Shown: positions 8,152-17,142 of the stretch, in pieces
Position numbering within the stretch: the first letter of the stretch is position 1
How the letters are laid out: each line of letters starts with the position of its first letter
Assembly: GCF_900114775.1 (NCBI RefSeq)
Contig: NZ_FOUE01000003.1
Location: 248,001 to 312,000 of the forward strand
Direction: 5' to 3'
DNA: 64,000 bases
Source: Marinobacter zhejiangensis
GTDB lineage: Bacteria; Pseudomonadota; Gammaproteobacteria; Pseudomonadales; Oleiphilaceae
The notes under the pieces: generated by a model
Database searches by the model: none
The model's input: the letters and a program-made list of their open reading frames with translations, nothing else
Told to the model about the DNA's origin: nothing
Translations under genes and position numbers: made by a program

Positions 8152-8421
8152 ATGGAAAATGAATTCAACAGTAACTCTGCGGGATGGTTGTTCTTTGTGA
8201 AGGCTTCGTTCGCCCTTGCCCTGCTGGCAACCGGAACCGGCATCGTATTTGCCCCGATCGACATTCTGGTCAAGGGCTATATGGGGATCTGCGCCCTGTT
8301 CCTGGTCAGCACGGCCATTACGCTGTCCAAGACCATGCGTGATGAACACGAAAGCCGGCGTATCCATAACCGTCTGTCTGAGGCTCGCGCCAATCAACTG
8401 CTGAAAGAATACACGGAGTAA
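8152..8421 (+). CDS. YiaA/YiaB-type two-helix inner-membrane protein
   Basis: An 89-residue protein with two transmembrane helices (about residues 11-33 and 38-58) and a charged cytoplasmic tail, matching the YiaA/B two-helix domain. The ATG follows GGGAGACGGTT. It is five bases upstream of pspA and surely cotranscribed, so it may anchor or tune the PspA membrane-stress response. Function of the family is not established. Confidence 0.75.
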   Translation: MENEFNSNSAGWLFFVKASFALALLATGTGIVFAPIDILVKGYMGICALFLVSTAITLSKTMRDEHESRRIHNRLSEARANQLLKEYTE

Positions 8422-8426
8422 AGGCT

Positions 8427-9128
8427 ATGATGATCTGGAGAAAGGTAGGTACGTTGTTTCGGGCTTCTGCCCACGAACCGGTGGAAAGGCTGGTTGATGC
8501 CAACGCTTTGCGAATCCTTGCCCAGGAGCTGCGGGAAACGGAGCATGCGATGGTTCTGGCTAAAAGGGAACTGGCCAACCTGATGGCAGAGTCCAAACAG
8601 CTGGAGCGCAGCAGTAACCATCTGGAAAACACGATTGCCCTGCGTGAATCCCAGGCCCGGCAAGCCCTGGAGAAAGGCCAGGACGCCCTGGCGCTGGAGT
8701 TGGCCGAGCGTATTGCAGAAGATCAGAACCTGTTGCAGGAGCAGCGTCAGCACGGAGAGCGGCTAGCCACACAGGAAAAGTCACTGCGAACCCAGTTGCA
8801 GGACGCAGCAAGGATGCTTCAGCACTACAAGCGGGAAATGAGCCTGGCCAAGGCCAATGAAAACGCCAACCAGGTGATGCGTCAGCTGGGCAGCCAGACG
8901 GTGGGGTTAAAGGCCCACATGGGAGAGCTGGAAACCTCCCTGACCCGAATAAAGGAACGTCAGACCCGGGTTGCCGACGTCAGCGACGCTTTGCAGGAGC
9001 TGGACCGGGAAGCCAGTGGTGGCGATCTGGACGACAAGCTTCAACAGGCGGGTATTGCGACGGACAAGCAGGATGCCCGCTCGGTCCTTGAGCGGCTGAA
9101 GCAGGAGCCAGGTGCTGCCCAGTCCTGA
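8427..9128 (+). CDS. pspA: PspA/IM30 family phage-shock protein
   Basis: A 233-residue, almost entirely coiled-coil protein with the PspA/IM30 pattern: an N-terminal amphipathic helix (MIWRKVGTLFRA), a long charged heptad region and a short acidic C-terminal segment. PspA forms ESCRT-III-like assemblies on the inner membrane and preserves membrane integrity under stress. No pspF, pspB or pspC is present and no sigma-54 promoter could be found upstream; instead it sits behind yiaA and an XRE regulator. Confidence 0.85.
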   Translation: MMIWRKVGTLFRASAHEPVERLVDANALRILAQELRETEHAMVLAKRELANLMAESKQLERSSNHLENTIALRESQARQALEKGQDALALELAERIAEDQNLLQEQRQHGERLATQEKSLRTQLQDAARMLQHYKREMSLAKANENANQVMRQLGSQTVGLKAHMGELETSLTRIKERQTRVADVSDALQELDREASGGDLDDKLQQAGIATDKQDARSVLERLKQEPGAAQS

Positions 9129-9138
9129 AGTTCATCAA

Positions 9139-9172
9139 GGGCCCAGGCCGGGGAAGTCCCCGGCTTGGGCCT
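9139..9172. terminator. Bidirectional terminator hairpin
   Basis: GGCCCAGGCCGGGGA pairs with TCCCCGGCTTGGGCC with one mismatch. It lies between the convergent pspA and DUF4399 genes, so it can serve both. Confidence 0.6.
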
Positions 9173-9173
9173 G

Positions 9174-9593
9174 TTATTCGACGGTAATGGTGATTTTCTC
9201 CGACATGACCGGAGGTGTGTGCGGAGTATGGTTCTTGTCACCAAAGATCAGCTGGAGGGTGTGTTCTCCCGGGGCAAGGTCCAGTGATGCTTCAGTCTGG
9301 CCACCGCCGAAATGACGGTGATGGTCGTCCGACGGGATGGGTTCGCCCGCAGGTGGAAGTTCTTCCACATCAACCAACAGGTGATGGTGCCCGGTGTTTT
9401 CTTTGTCGGTGCCTGCCGGTGCAACGCCCAGTCCCGTCAGCCCAAACACGACAGTGACTGGGGAGGATACGGTGTCTCCGTCGGCGGGGGAAATGATGCG
9501 GGTGCTGGCGCCTTCAGGTGGCGGTGCCGCCGAGATCGTCAGCGGCAGGGTTAACAGGGTAGTGATACCAAGGATCTTGATCATTCGTATCAT
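9174..9593 (-). CDS. DUF4399 periplasmic protein
   Basis: A 139-residue exported protein with a signal peptide (MIRMIKILGITTLLTLP, cleavage near AA-PPP) and a DUF4399 domain. Features are the conserved RIISPADGDTV start, a GHHHLLVD motif, a DDHHRHFGGGQTE motif and an APGEHTLQL strand. The histidine-rich loops suggest metal binding. Function is unknown. The chosen ATG follows AAGGAG; an upstream in-frame start would spoil the signal peptide. Confidence 0.8.
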   Translation of the reverse strand: MIRMIKILGITTLLTLPLTISAAPPPEGASTRIISPADGDTVSSPVTVVFGLTGLGVAPAGTDKENTGHHHLLVDVEELPPAGEPIPSDDHHRHFGGGQTEASLDLAPGEHTLQLIFGDKNHTPHTPPVMSEKITITVE

Positions 9594-9698
9594 CGTTCGC
9601 TCCTTTACCATTCCGGCAACGTGTTTTTGGAAGGGCAAATTCAAGCATAGGAAAGATAGGCGCGAAGTGTTAATGCCACTCCCGGGCTTGGGGGGGAA

Positions 9699-10400
9699 TC
9701 AACCCTGGATGGCGACTGAGGCAATTTCGCTTTGGGTCAGGGGACGACTTTCGCCGGGCGCCAGGGCGTGATCCAGGGCAATCTGCCCCATCTGTTCCCG
9801 ATGCAGGCCGACCACACGGTTGCCGACGGCGGCGAACATACGCTTGATCTGGTGGTAGCGACCTTCATAAATGGTCAGGCGCACCTGGTCGGGCGCGAGC
9901 AGTTCCAGCTGGGCTGGCGACGTGATGAGGTTTTCCGGCCGCAGCTCGATGCCCCGGGCAAATTGGTCCGGGGTATCCGGGCAAACCGGATAGGCGGTGG
10001 TTACCCTGTACACTTTGGGTGACTTGCGTTGCGGGTCGGTGAGTTTGCGGGACCACAAACCATCGTTGGTCAGAATCAGCAGGCCGGAGCTGGCGCGGTC
10101 CAGTCGTCCTCCGATGTGTAGATGGGCGCGGAGTTCCGGGGCCATCAATTCCATCACCGTTGGGTGCGTCGGATCACTGGTTGCACTGAGAAAGCCAGGT
10201 GGCTTATTCAGCATCAGGTAGTAGGCCTGGCGTTCCTGCAGTGGTTGGGTATCCAGATAGACCGTCTGAAACTGGGAGATGTCCCGTTTCAGGTCCCGGC
10301 AGACCTGGCCGTCAACGGTGACCCGGCCGCTGGCCACAAGCAGGCGGGCATCCTTATGACTGTACTCTGTATGTTTACTGACGAAGCGTTCCAGTTTCAT
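9699..10400 (-). CDS. rsuA: 16S rRNA pseudouridine synthase RsuA
   Basis: A 233-residue RsuA-family enzyme that converts uridine 516 of 16S rRNA to pseudouridine. It has an N-terminal S4-like RNA-binding domain (residues 1-60), then the catalytic core with GRLDRASSGLLILTND (catalytic Asp about residue 101) and the C-terminal EGRYHQIKRMF and VVGLHREQMG motifs. Length and order are standard. Confidence 0.92.
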   Translation of the reverse strand: MKLERFVSKHTEYSHKDARLLVASGRVTVDGQVCRDLKRDISQFQTVYLDTQPLQERQAYYLMLNKPPGFLSATSDPTHPTVMELMAPELRAHLHIGGRLDRASSGLLILTNDGLWSRKLTDPQRKSPKVYRVTTAYPVCPDTPDQFARGIELRPENLITSPAQLELLAPDQVRLTIYEGRYHQIKRMFAAVGNRVVGLHREQMGQIALDHALAPGESRPLTQSEIASVAIQG

Positions 10401-10478
10401 GGGGAGATCAGGCCTTTGCGTACTGCAACCAATAATCGGGTGATTGCCACAAAGGCCTGATGCGCCAGCGGGTAGCGA

Positions 10479-10757
10479 TTAGCTACGGCTGGTCACTTCC
10501 AGCAGGTGGTAGCCGAACTGGGTTTTGACCGGACCCAGAACTTTACCCACTTCGCCAGTGAATACGGCCTTATCAAACTCCGGCACCATCTGACCCGGCC
10601 CGAAGGAGCCCAGGTCGCCACCGTTACGTCCGGAAGGGCAGCTGGAGTGCTGGCGGGCGACTTCAGCAAAGTCCTGGCCGCCTTCGATGGCCTTTTTCAG
10701 TTCTTCACATTTTGCTTCGCTGTCGACCAGAATATGGCGTGCAGTTGCCTGTGTCAT
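10479..10757 (-). CDS. ppiC: Parvulin-type peptidyl-prolyl isomerase PpiC
   Basis: A 92-residue stand-alone rotamase domain without a signal peptide, so cytoplasmic. Parvulin signatures are visible: ARHILV at the start, SSCPSGRNGGDLGSFGPGQMVPEFDKAVF in the middle and FGYHLLEV at the end. Length matches PpiC. Confidence 0.92.
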   Translation of the reverse strand: MTQATARHILVDSEAKCEELKKAIEGGQDFAEVARQHSSCPSGRNGGDLGSFGPGQMVPEFDKAVFTGEVGKVLGPVKTQFGYHLLEVTSRS

Positions 10758-10947
10758 GGCTGTAGTCCTGTAGTTGAACGGTTGTTGGCTAAGGGCTGTG
10801 CCCCGGTTAAGCCCAAATGCTGCCTGCCGGAACGGTTGAAGGCAAGCAGTTTGGCGTTTAGGCGAATTGATTTGGGGAATGCCGGTGGCGGATCAATTAC
10901 GTTACGATGCTCTAATCTGATCAGATCAACGGCCCGGATAGGGCACC

Positions 10948-12492
10948 ATGGACTCAATGGACTTGATGGATAGACGCGCAAACAAGGGCAATCAGAACCG
11001 CAATGGGGTGCTGATGGTATTGGCTCTGGGGTTGTTGGCGAGTGGCTGTGCCTCCTTTAACCAGCGAGACCAGATGGCTCGCTTCAACGCGGCTTATAGC
11101 GATGGAGACTACCTGGCCGCGGCGGAAGCGATGGAGTTCGACGCCGGACAGTGGCAGGAAACGGACAAGGATCGTGCTGATGGCGCGGGAGAGTATGTTC
11201 TCGAACTGCTGCATCAGGGCGAAGCGTTGCGGCTTGCGGGTGATTACGAGGGGGCGGTAGAAGCCTTTGACTGGGCCGAGGCCGGCATGAAGTATCTCGA
11301 TACCGAAGGCGCGATGGCGTCGGCATTAGGCAGTGTCTCGTCCATTCTGGTCAACGATTCTTCTCGGGATTATCGGGCACTGATGTCCGAGGCCATCCTG
11401 CTCAACACCTACAAGGGTCTGGGTTTTCTGGCGATGGCGGATAGCGCGGATGCCCGGGTTGAATTCAACCGGGCGGATGACCGAACCCGGCGGGCTGTCG
11501 ATTATTTCTCTGAGGAAATTCAAGCCAGGCAACAACAGCTGCTGGGCGACCCGGCGAGTGCCGGTCTGGTCAACCGGACGCTTGGTAGCCATGACCTGAA
11601 AGCGGCGCTTGAAGATAATTATGGCAGCCCTTCCCGGTGGCAGGTGTTTCCTGACTACATCGTGCCGACGAGTACCTACCTGCATGGCCTGTTTTTCCTT
11701 GCCGCCAGTACCGGCGGGGCGGATACGTCCAAGGCACTGACATCGCTGCAGCGGGTGGCCGGGATGGTACCGGGCAACGAGGTACTGTCGGAGGATGTCG
11801 CGCTGGCTGAGGCACTGGCATCAGGCCAGACATCACGGCAGCATTTGCCGCCACAGGTGTGGGTGGTTTATGAGAATGGGCTGGGGCCGGTGTTGGAAGA
11901 AATTCGCTTTGAGGTTCCCTTGCTGATCTCACGTCATGGCGAGTCCCAGATCATTGTTGCGGTGGTTGCCTTGCCCCGGTACCGTGACCGTAGTGCGGTT
12001 CCCGGCCACCTGCGGGTGACCGGAGAAAACCAGGACCAAGTGGCGACTGAGCCCCTGGTGTCCATGGGACAGGTCATCCAGACCGAGATGCAGGCCCGTT
12101 TTCCCGGGGTCCTGATACGGGCCGTGTCGGCTGCCGTGGTGAAAGGGATGATCCAGAGCCAGGTAGCCGAGTCCATGGGAGCGCTCGGGCAGTTTGGGGC
12201 GATCCTCTATACTGTTTCAACCACCCAGGCGGACCTGCGTGGGTGGCAGGCTTTGCCCGATCACTGGCAGATCGCAAGGGTGGAGCGGCCAGCTGATGGC
12301 AACCTGATTCTGACAGACAGCCACCAGGGCGAACTGGGTACACTGGCGTTGCCGCCGTCGCCCTTTACTCTGGTCTACGTCAAACGACCCACGGCCGCTG
12401 CGCCAGCGACGGTGATGGTGATGGACCTGCAAGGGCGGCATCCGGGACAAACCCTGACGTTACCCGCCAGTGCCGGCTCAGCGAAACAATGA
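10948..12492 (+). CDS. COG3014-type TPR lipoprotein upstream of ycfL-lpoB
   Basis: A 514-residue exported lipoprotein, lipobox LASGC near residue 34, with helical repeat-like segments (DYEGAVEAFDWAEAG, LLNTYKGLGFLAM) in the N-terminal half and a beta-rich C-terminal part. Family members occur with YcfL and LpoB in gammaproteobacteria, as here, which suggests a role at the periplasmic side of the outer membrane in peptidoglycan synthesis control. Molecular function is unknown. ATGs at codons 4 and 7 are alternative starts. Confidence 0.75.
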   Translation: MDSMDLMDRRANKGNQNRNGVLMVLALGLLASGCASFNQRDQMARFNAAYSDGDYLAAAEAMEFDAGQWQETDKDRADGAGEYVLELLHQGEALRLAGDYEGAVEAFDWAEAGMKYLDTEGAMASALGSVSSILVNDSSRDYRALMSEAILLNTYKGLGFLAMADSADARVEFNRADDRTRRAVDYFSEEIQARQQQLLGDPASAGLVNRTLGSHDLKAALEDNYGSPSRWQVFPDYIVPTSTYLHGLFFLAASTGGADTSKALTSLQRVAGMVPGNEVLSEDVALAEALASGQTSRQHLPPQVWVVYENGLGPVLEEIRFEVPLLISRHGESQIIVAVVALPRYRDRSAVPGHLRVTGENQDQVATEPLVSMGQVIQTEMQARFPGVLIRAVSAAVVKGMIQSQVAESMGALGQFGAILYTVSTTQADLRGWQALPDHWQIARVERPADGNLILTDSHQGELGTLALPPSPFTLVYVKRPTAAAPATVMVMDLQGRHPGQTLTLPASAGSAKQ

Positions 12493-12511
12493 AGTAAACA
12501 GGGAGAAGCGG

Positions 12512-12910
12512 ATGCTCAGATCAATCACAATTGTAGCGGTGATGGCGTTGCTCGGGGGGCTTAGTGCTTGTGCGCCCATGCAGCCGGAACGGGAATATGT
12601 CCAGCGGGATGACCTCAAGGTAGATCCGGAAGTACGTCAGTTCCTGGCCGTCAATGAGCTATTGCAGGCCCGGATTGATCAACCGGGCGGCGGCACCTTG
12701 CTGCAGGTCCAGTTCTCGGTAGAGGCCTATGAGGACGCCGACCTGGAGTGGGCCGTCACCTGGTTTGACCCGTCTGGCATGGTGGTTCCATCTGTCGGAC
12801 AGGGCTACCATTCAGCCCATTTGCTGCGGGGCCAAACCCGCTTCTTCACAGCGATCGCGCCCCATGAGCGGGTCACCAGTTACCAGCTGCATCTCCGGGA
12901 AGACCGGTAA
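12512..12910 (+). CDS. YcfL-family (DUF1425) lipoprotein
   Basis: A 132-residue lipoprotein with lipobox LSAC at about residue 20 and one small beta-sandwich domain (LLQVQFSVEAYEDADLEWAV, SYQLHLRE). The ATG follows GGGAGAAGC, 19 bases past the upstream stop. It is the middle gene of a lipoprotein operon ending with lpoB. Confidence 0.8.
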   Translation: MLRSITIVAVMALLGGLSACAPMQPEREYVQRDDLKVDPEVRQFLAVNELLQARIDQPGGGTLLQVQFSVEAYEDADLEWAVTWFDPSGMVVPSVGQGYHSAHLLRGQTRFFTAIAPHERVTSYQLHLREDR

Positions 12911-12916
12911 GGATCC

Positions 12917-13522
12917 ATGGCTATGAAAAAACTTCTCACCCTGACCCTGTGTTCCACTCTGCTGGCCGCCTGCGCCACACCGACCCGCTACGTTGACCCG
13001 GCGGCGGATGATGGCCCAGTCACTATGACCATGGACTACCGGGATTTTGAGCGGGCTGCGGACGCAGCCATTCAGGACCTGCTGGCCAGCGGTGCGGTGG
13101 ATAATCCCAGTGGTGAACGCTACGTCATGGTGGTTAGCCGGATTACCAACGACACCATGCAGCGGATCGATACCGACCAGCTGGTGAAGAAAATCCGGGT
13201 GGCCCTGCTTCGGTCTGGAAAGGTGGTGACCACCACCGCCGTAGGTCTGGATGGGGCGGAGGACGAAATGAACATGGCCGCACGGGAATTGCGTGAATCC
13301 GAGGAGTTCGATCAGTCCTCAGTCCAGCAGACGGGTACCTTGCAAGCTCCGGATCTCAGCCTGTCCGGCAAGATCATTCAGCGCAACCATCGGGTAGAGG
13401 ACGAGCAGCAGGTTGAGTATTACTTCCAGCTCTCCCTGACGGACCTGCAGCAAGGATTTGCGATCTGGGAAAACGAAACGCCGATCATCAAGCGTGGGTC
13501 AGACGACACCGTTTCCTGGTGA
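12917..13522 (+). CDS. lpoB: Penicillin-binding protein activator LpoB
   Basis: A 201-residue outer-membrane lipoprotein (lipobox LLAAC near residue 19). In Escherichia coli LpoB reaches through the peptidoglycan to activate PBP1b. Family segments include YRDFERAADAAIQDLL, RYVMVVSRITNDTMQRIDTDQL and LSLSGKIIQRN, and it ends at VSW. An ATG two codons in, with AAGGA nine bases upstream, is an equally good start. It follows ycfL by six bases and abuts the convergent kinase-RNase Z gene. Confidence 0.87.
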   Translation: MAMKKLLTLTLCSTLLAACATPTRYVDPAADDGPVTMTMDYRDFERAADAAIQDLLASGAVDNPSGERYVMVVSRITNDTMQRIDTDQLVKKIRVALLRSGKVVTTTAVGLDGAEDEMNMAARELRESEEFDQSSVQQTGTLQAPDLSLSGKIIQRNHRVEDEQQVEYYFQLSLTDLQQGFAIWENETPIIKRGSDDTVSW

Positions 13523-15505
13523 TCAGGGCAAACCATTGCCTGCCATCGCCTTGGGAATAAGCACCCGGGGCGTGTACTGCTGCAATTCCTGATACACCTC
13601 TTCACGGCGTTTTTCATAGCGGTGGGAAAAGTGAAAGGCCACCAATTGCTGAACCTGAGCCCGGTTGGCGATCCGGGCACAGGCTTCTGTTGTCAGGTGG
13701 TGGGTTCGCTGGGCCTGTGGCTGGTCTGCGCAAAGGAAAGACGCTTCACAGAACAGGGTGTGAGCGTTGCGGGCCAGTTCGCTCAATCGCCGGACATTTT
13801 CTTCGCTGTCGCCGAAATCGGTCGCGTAGGCCAGCTTTTCGCCGGGCTCAACAAGCAGCAAAGCCCGGGTCAGTTCGTCCACGGTTGGTGTGCGGCCGTC
13901 TCCCAGCTCGATTCTTTCCGACCAGTGTGAGCGGAAATACGCCTGTTTCAGCTTCTGTAGCCAGGGGCCGGGCGCCAGTCCAAGTTCATCGAGTTTGTCC
14001 TTGCGCACCCGCAACTGGCTTTGCGGCTCGTAGGCGTATGCCAGCACCGGCGTGCCATGATCCAGTTCGGCTGCCCTGACCACGAATCCCGGCTCCCGCA
14101 CAATGATGCCATCGTCCACCGGCTGGTCCGGCAGCGGTTCAGTGCTTGGGTTGCCTGCGGTGACCCGCCATCGTTTCAGGCGGGCCCCGTGCCATTCATG
14201 AACCTCAAAGCAGGGCCCCCGATCCTCAACCCGATCCCAAAGAATTCCGTTCACCATGCCTTTTATCAGGCCAAGAACCCCTGGAGGGCCAAAGATTCGG
14301 CAAGGGGGGAAGTGGCCAATCCGGCTGCGAACCAGCCAGATGAAACCTCCGATATGGTCGGCATGACCATGGCTCAGGAACAGGTCCGAGACCTGATGGG
14401 CTGCCCGCAAGGGCATACGACCGGTATCGCCGACGTCAAACAGCAGGCTGCGAGGGTGGTGCAGCATGCGAACCTGCAGCAGAGGGTCTCCCATGACGCC
14501 GTTGACCAGAGAGGCCACCACCGAGCCGACGCGAACTGCTACCTGTGGTTCCTGCGTGATGCTGGTCAGGGCCCCGAGTTCCGCTCGAACTTCGATAGCC
14601 CGGGCATCGTCCGGAAACTCCGGTAGCTCATTGCCCGTTGGCTTGGGGACCGTGCGTAAGTGTCCATTGCGGTTGACAGCGTCCCGGACCAGCAAGCGAT
14701 TGGCGCAAGCGGGCACACTGGCCACGCGCAGGTGGAATTGCTGTGGCGAGGCGGACACCACCTCGCCCATGGTTTGTGGTTGCTCGTCATGAAACAGCGC
14801 GATCTGACGCCCCTGCCACGTTTCGGGTTCCGTGAGCGCAGGCGGTGTGCCAGCCAACACAAACTGGTCTCGGGGTACCTGGTAGTCGTGGGCGTTGGCC
14901 ATGTGGCTCTGCCACAACCGGTTCCGGCTCTGCCAGCGTTCCGCTTTGGTCAACGGGTGGGCTTCCGGTGCACGGGGTATTTGTTCGAGCGGGATCTGTA
15001 ACGGTGGAAGCCCTGTCGGCAGGCGTGGGGTGTTGCTGTCGGGAGTCAGAACCAATCCCAGATCAATACCGATGCTATCGACCAGCGCAGGCAGCAGTTC
15101 CATGGCCGCGACCCCCTGGTATAGCCCTGGGGTATCCACCAGCAAGGTAAATTCGCAGCTAGGGAGTAATGTGTCCAGTGTTTGCAGCAGGTAGCGGGTT
15201 GCCATTAGCAGCGGCAGACGGAACCGGCCCGCATCCAGCGAACACAGGGGCGCCGTTGCCAGGACCGTCCAGCCCTGTGCGTCAAACCGGGCGACTGACA
15301 GGGCACCCGGTGGCCCGAACGCCGGCAGTCCGGGATCACAGTTAAGACAAACCGCGGTTCGTCCACGGGCCTGGAGTTCTGCCATCAAGGCGGTGGCCAG
15401 GGTGGTTTTACCGGAGCCACTCTGCCCAAGCAGTATCGCCCGTCGATCCTGCGCGAACAGGTCGTCGACCAGTTGTGCCGGTGAGCGTCCGGAAGCGGTG
15501 GTCAT
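13523..15505 (-). CDS. Fusion of Clp1/Grc3-like polynucleotide kinase and RNase Z-like metallo-beta-lactamase
   Basis: A 660-residue two-domain protein. Residues 20-250 have a Clp1/Grc3-type P-loop: Walker A GQSGSGKT at 27-34, a CDPG motif at 57-60 followed by FGPPGALS, as in Clp1 family members, and LLVDTPG at 121-127. Residues 340-650 form an RNase Z-like domain: SHGHADHIGG at 378-387, LDHG near 482, the bridging Asp in YATDFGD at about 563, HHLT at 602-605 and HFSHRY at 625-630. Expected activities are 5'-OH RNA/DNA phosphorylation and endonucleolytic RNA cleavage. The ATG chosen follows GGGGG; a frame of 697 residues is possible upstream. Convergent with lpoB. Confidence 0.85.
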   Translation of the reverse strand: MTTASGRSPAQLVDDLFAQDRRAILLGQSGSGKTTLATALMAELQARGRTAVCLNCDPGLPAFGPPGALSVARFDAQGWTVLATAPLCSLDAGRFRLPLLMATRYLLQTLDTLLPSCEFTLLVDTPGLYQGVAAMELLPALVDSIGIDLGLVLTPDSNTPRLPTGLPPLQIPLEQIPRAPEAHPLTKAERWQSRNRLWQSHMANAHDYQVPRDQFVLAGTPPALTEPETWQGRQIALFHDEQPQTMGEVVSASPQQFHLRVASVPACANRLLVRDAVNRNGHLRTVPKPTGNELPEFPDDARAIEVRAELGALTSITQEPQVAVRVGSVVASLVNGVMGDPLLQVRMLHHPRSLLFDVGDTGRMPLRAAHQVSDLFLSHGHADHIGGFIWLVRSRIGHFPPCRIFGPPGVLGLIKGMVNGILWDRVEDRGPCFEVHEWHGARLKRWRVTAGNPSTEPLPDQPVDDGIIVREPGFVVRAAELDHGTPVLAYAYEPQSQLRVRKDKLDELGLAPGPWLQKLKQAYFRSHWSERIELGDGRTPTVDELTRALLLVEPGEKLAYATDFGDSEENVRRLSELARNAHTLFCEASFLCADQPQAQRTHHLTTEACARIANRAQVQQLVAFHFSHRYEKRREEVYQELQQYTPRVLIPKAMAGNGLP

Positions 15506-15685
15506 GGAGCCCCCATAGGTTACCTTGCCGTGGTACGGTATCGGTGCTATCCGGTCTGGTGGCCAACTTCCCAGTTGCAGAGGTGATTGTTGGGATTGGG
15601 ATGCACCATATACCACTATGCGCCACTATGGTCGGGAAGCAAGTGGTCCGATAAACCTACAACAACAAGAACACAGGAGAGTGCC

Positions 15686-16468
15686 ATGACAAACCCCGTT
15701 GTAACCGTCGAAAGCGACGGCCCTGTCTGTATCGTTACCATCAACCGCCCGACAAAGCGGAACGCCGTAGACAGACCCACGGCTGATGCACTGAGAGCGG
15801 CCTTCGAGGCGTTTGATGCCGATAGCAACGCAAAGGTGGCGGTATTGGCAGGGGCTGGCGGGCACTTCTGTGCCGGGGCTGACCTGGAAGCGATTGCGGA
15901 CCCTGATCGCCGAAACGAGGTGGAGTCAGAAGGCACCGGCCCAGGGCCAATGGGACCGACTCGCCTGCTGTTGTCAAAACCGGTGATAGCAGCGGTCTCT
16001 GGCTATGCGGTTGCTGGCGGTCTGGAGCTGGCGTTGTGGTGCGACCTGAGGGTGGCGGAACAGTCCGCAGTATTCGGGGTATTCTGCCGCCGTTGGGGGG
16101 TGCCGTTGATTGATGGCGGCACGGTGCGCCTGCCCCGCATCATTGGTCAGAGCCGGGCGATGGACATGATCCTCACCGGGCGGGCCGTCCACGCCGAAGA
16201 AGCTCTGAACATCGGGTTGGCTAACCGGCTGGTGGCCGATGGCCAAGCCCGCACCGAGGCTATTCGCCTTGCCCGGGACCTGGCGGCGTTTCCCCAGCAA
16301 TGTCTGCGGGCAGATCGCCTGTCTGCCTATCAGCAGTGGGGCCTTGATCTCCCCGGTGCCTTACACAACGAGGGAGCGGGCGGTTTCCCAGTGGTTTTGG
16401 CCGAGGCTATCGCAGGGGCCGATCGCTTTGCCGGAGGCGCAGGCCGACACGGTTCTTTCAAAGATTGA
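15686..16468 (+). CDS. Enoyl-CoA hydratase/isomerase (crotonase family)
   Basis: A 260-residue crotonase-fold enzyme. Oxyanion-hole segments GHFCAGADLEAIAD (about 55-68) and GYAVAGGLELAL (about 103-114) are present. The acidic catalytic position appears as Asp in WGVPLIDGGT rather than the two glutamates of classical hydratases, so it may be an isomerase or hydratase of unusual substrate in fatty-acid or aromatic catabolism. The ATG follows ACAGGAGAG. Divergent from the kinase-RNase Z fusion gene. Confidence 0.85.
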   Translation: MTNPVVTVESDGPVCIVTINRPTKRNAVDRPTADALRAAFEAFDADSNAKVAVLAGAGGHFCAGADLEAIADPDRRNEVESEGTGPGPMGPTRLLLSKPVIAAVSGYAVAGGLELALWCDLRVAEQSAVFGVFCRRWGVPLIDGGTVRLPRIIGQSRAMDMILTGRAVHAEEALNIGLANRLVADGQARTEAIRLARDLAAFPQQCLRADRLSAYQQWGLDLPGALHNEGAGGFPVVLAEAIAGADRFAGGAGRHGSFKD

Positions 16469-16583
16469 CCATGAATGAGCCTGCCCGCGGAGGGCGCATA
16501 AGGCGCGATATTAAGTGTGGCCGGGGGAACTGGTGTAGACTGTGGGTCTGAGCCGTTTCCCCTCGACCAGCAGGACATTGCCC

Positions 16584-17132
16584 TTGAATCCCCAGCCCTA
16601 CATTGAAGCCACCAGACAATGGTTGGAATCCGTTGTGATTGACCTGAACCTGTGCCCCTTTGCCAAGCGGGAGTTGGTCAAGGAACGGATTCGCTTTGTG
16701 GTGACCGAAGCACGCACCGAAGACGCCCTGCTGATGGCGCTGCACGATGAGCTTCGGGGTCTGGATACGGACGACAGCGTGGCAACCACGTTGCTGATTC
16801 ACCCAGCCGTACTGCAGGATTTCTACCAGTACAATGAGTTCCTGGGGGACGCCGATGGCTTGCTGGCCCACCTGGGCTACGAAGGTACCTACCAGATTGC
16901 CAGTTTCCACCCGGATTACCAGTTTGGCGGTACCGAGCCGGAAGATGTGGAGAACTACACCAACCGGTCGCCCTACCCGATGCTGCACCTGCTCCGGGAG
17001 GATCAGCTGGCAGAGGTCATCGACAGCTACCCCGACACTGAGAGCATTCCCGAGGTAAACGTGAACAAGGTGAGGGCGTTGGGGCTTGAACACATGCGCG
17101 CCCTGTTAAGCCGGTGCCTGCCGGAGGAATAA
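16584..17132 (+). CDS. DUF1415 protein
   Basis: A 182-residue cytoplasmic protein of the widespread DUF1415 family. Diagnostic segments are WLESVVIDLNLCPFAKRE near the start, then ASFHPDYQFGGTEPEDVENYTNRSPYP in the second half. The conserved Cys and His suggest metal or redox chemistry but no activity is known. The likely start is TTG, with AGGA eight bases upstream; an in-frame GTG at 16542 is possible. Confidence 0.85.
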   Translation: MNPQPYIEATRQWLESVVIDLNLCPFAKRELVKERIRFVVTEARTEDALLMALHDELRGLDTDDSVATTLLIHPAVLQDFYQYNEFLGDADGLLAHLGYEGTYQIASFHPDYQFGGTEPEDVENYTNRSPYPMLHLLREDQLAEVIDSYPDTESIPEVNVNKVRALGLEHMRALLSRCLPEE

Positions 17133-17142
17133 CAGGCCGCCG

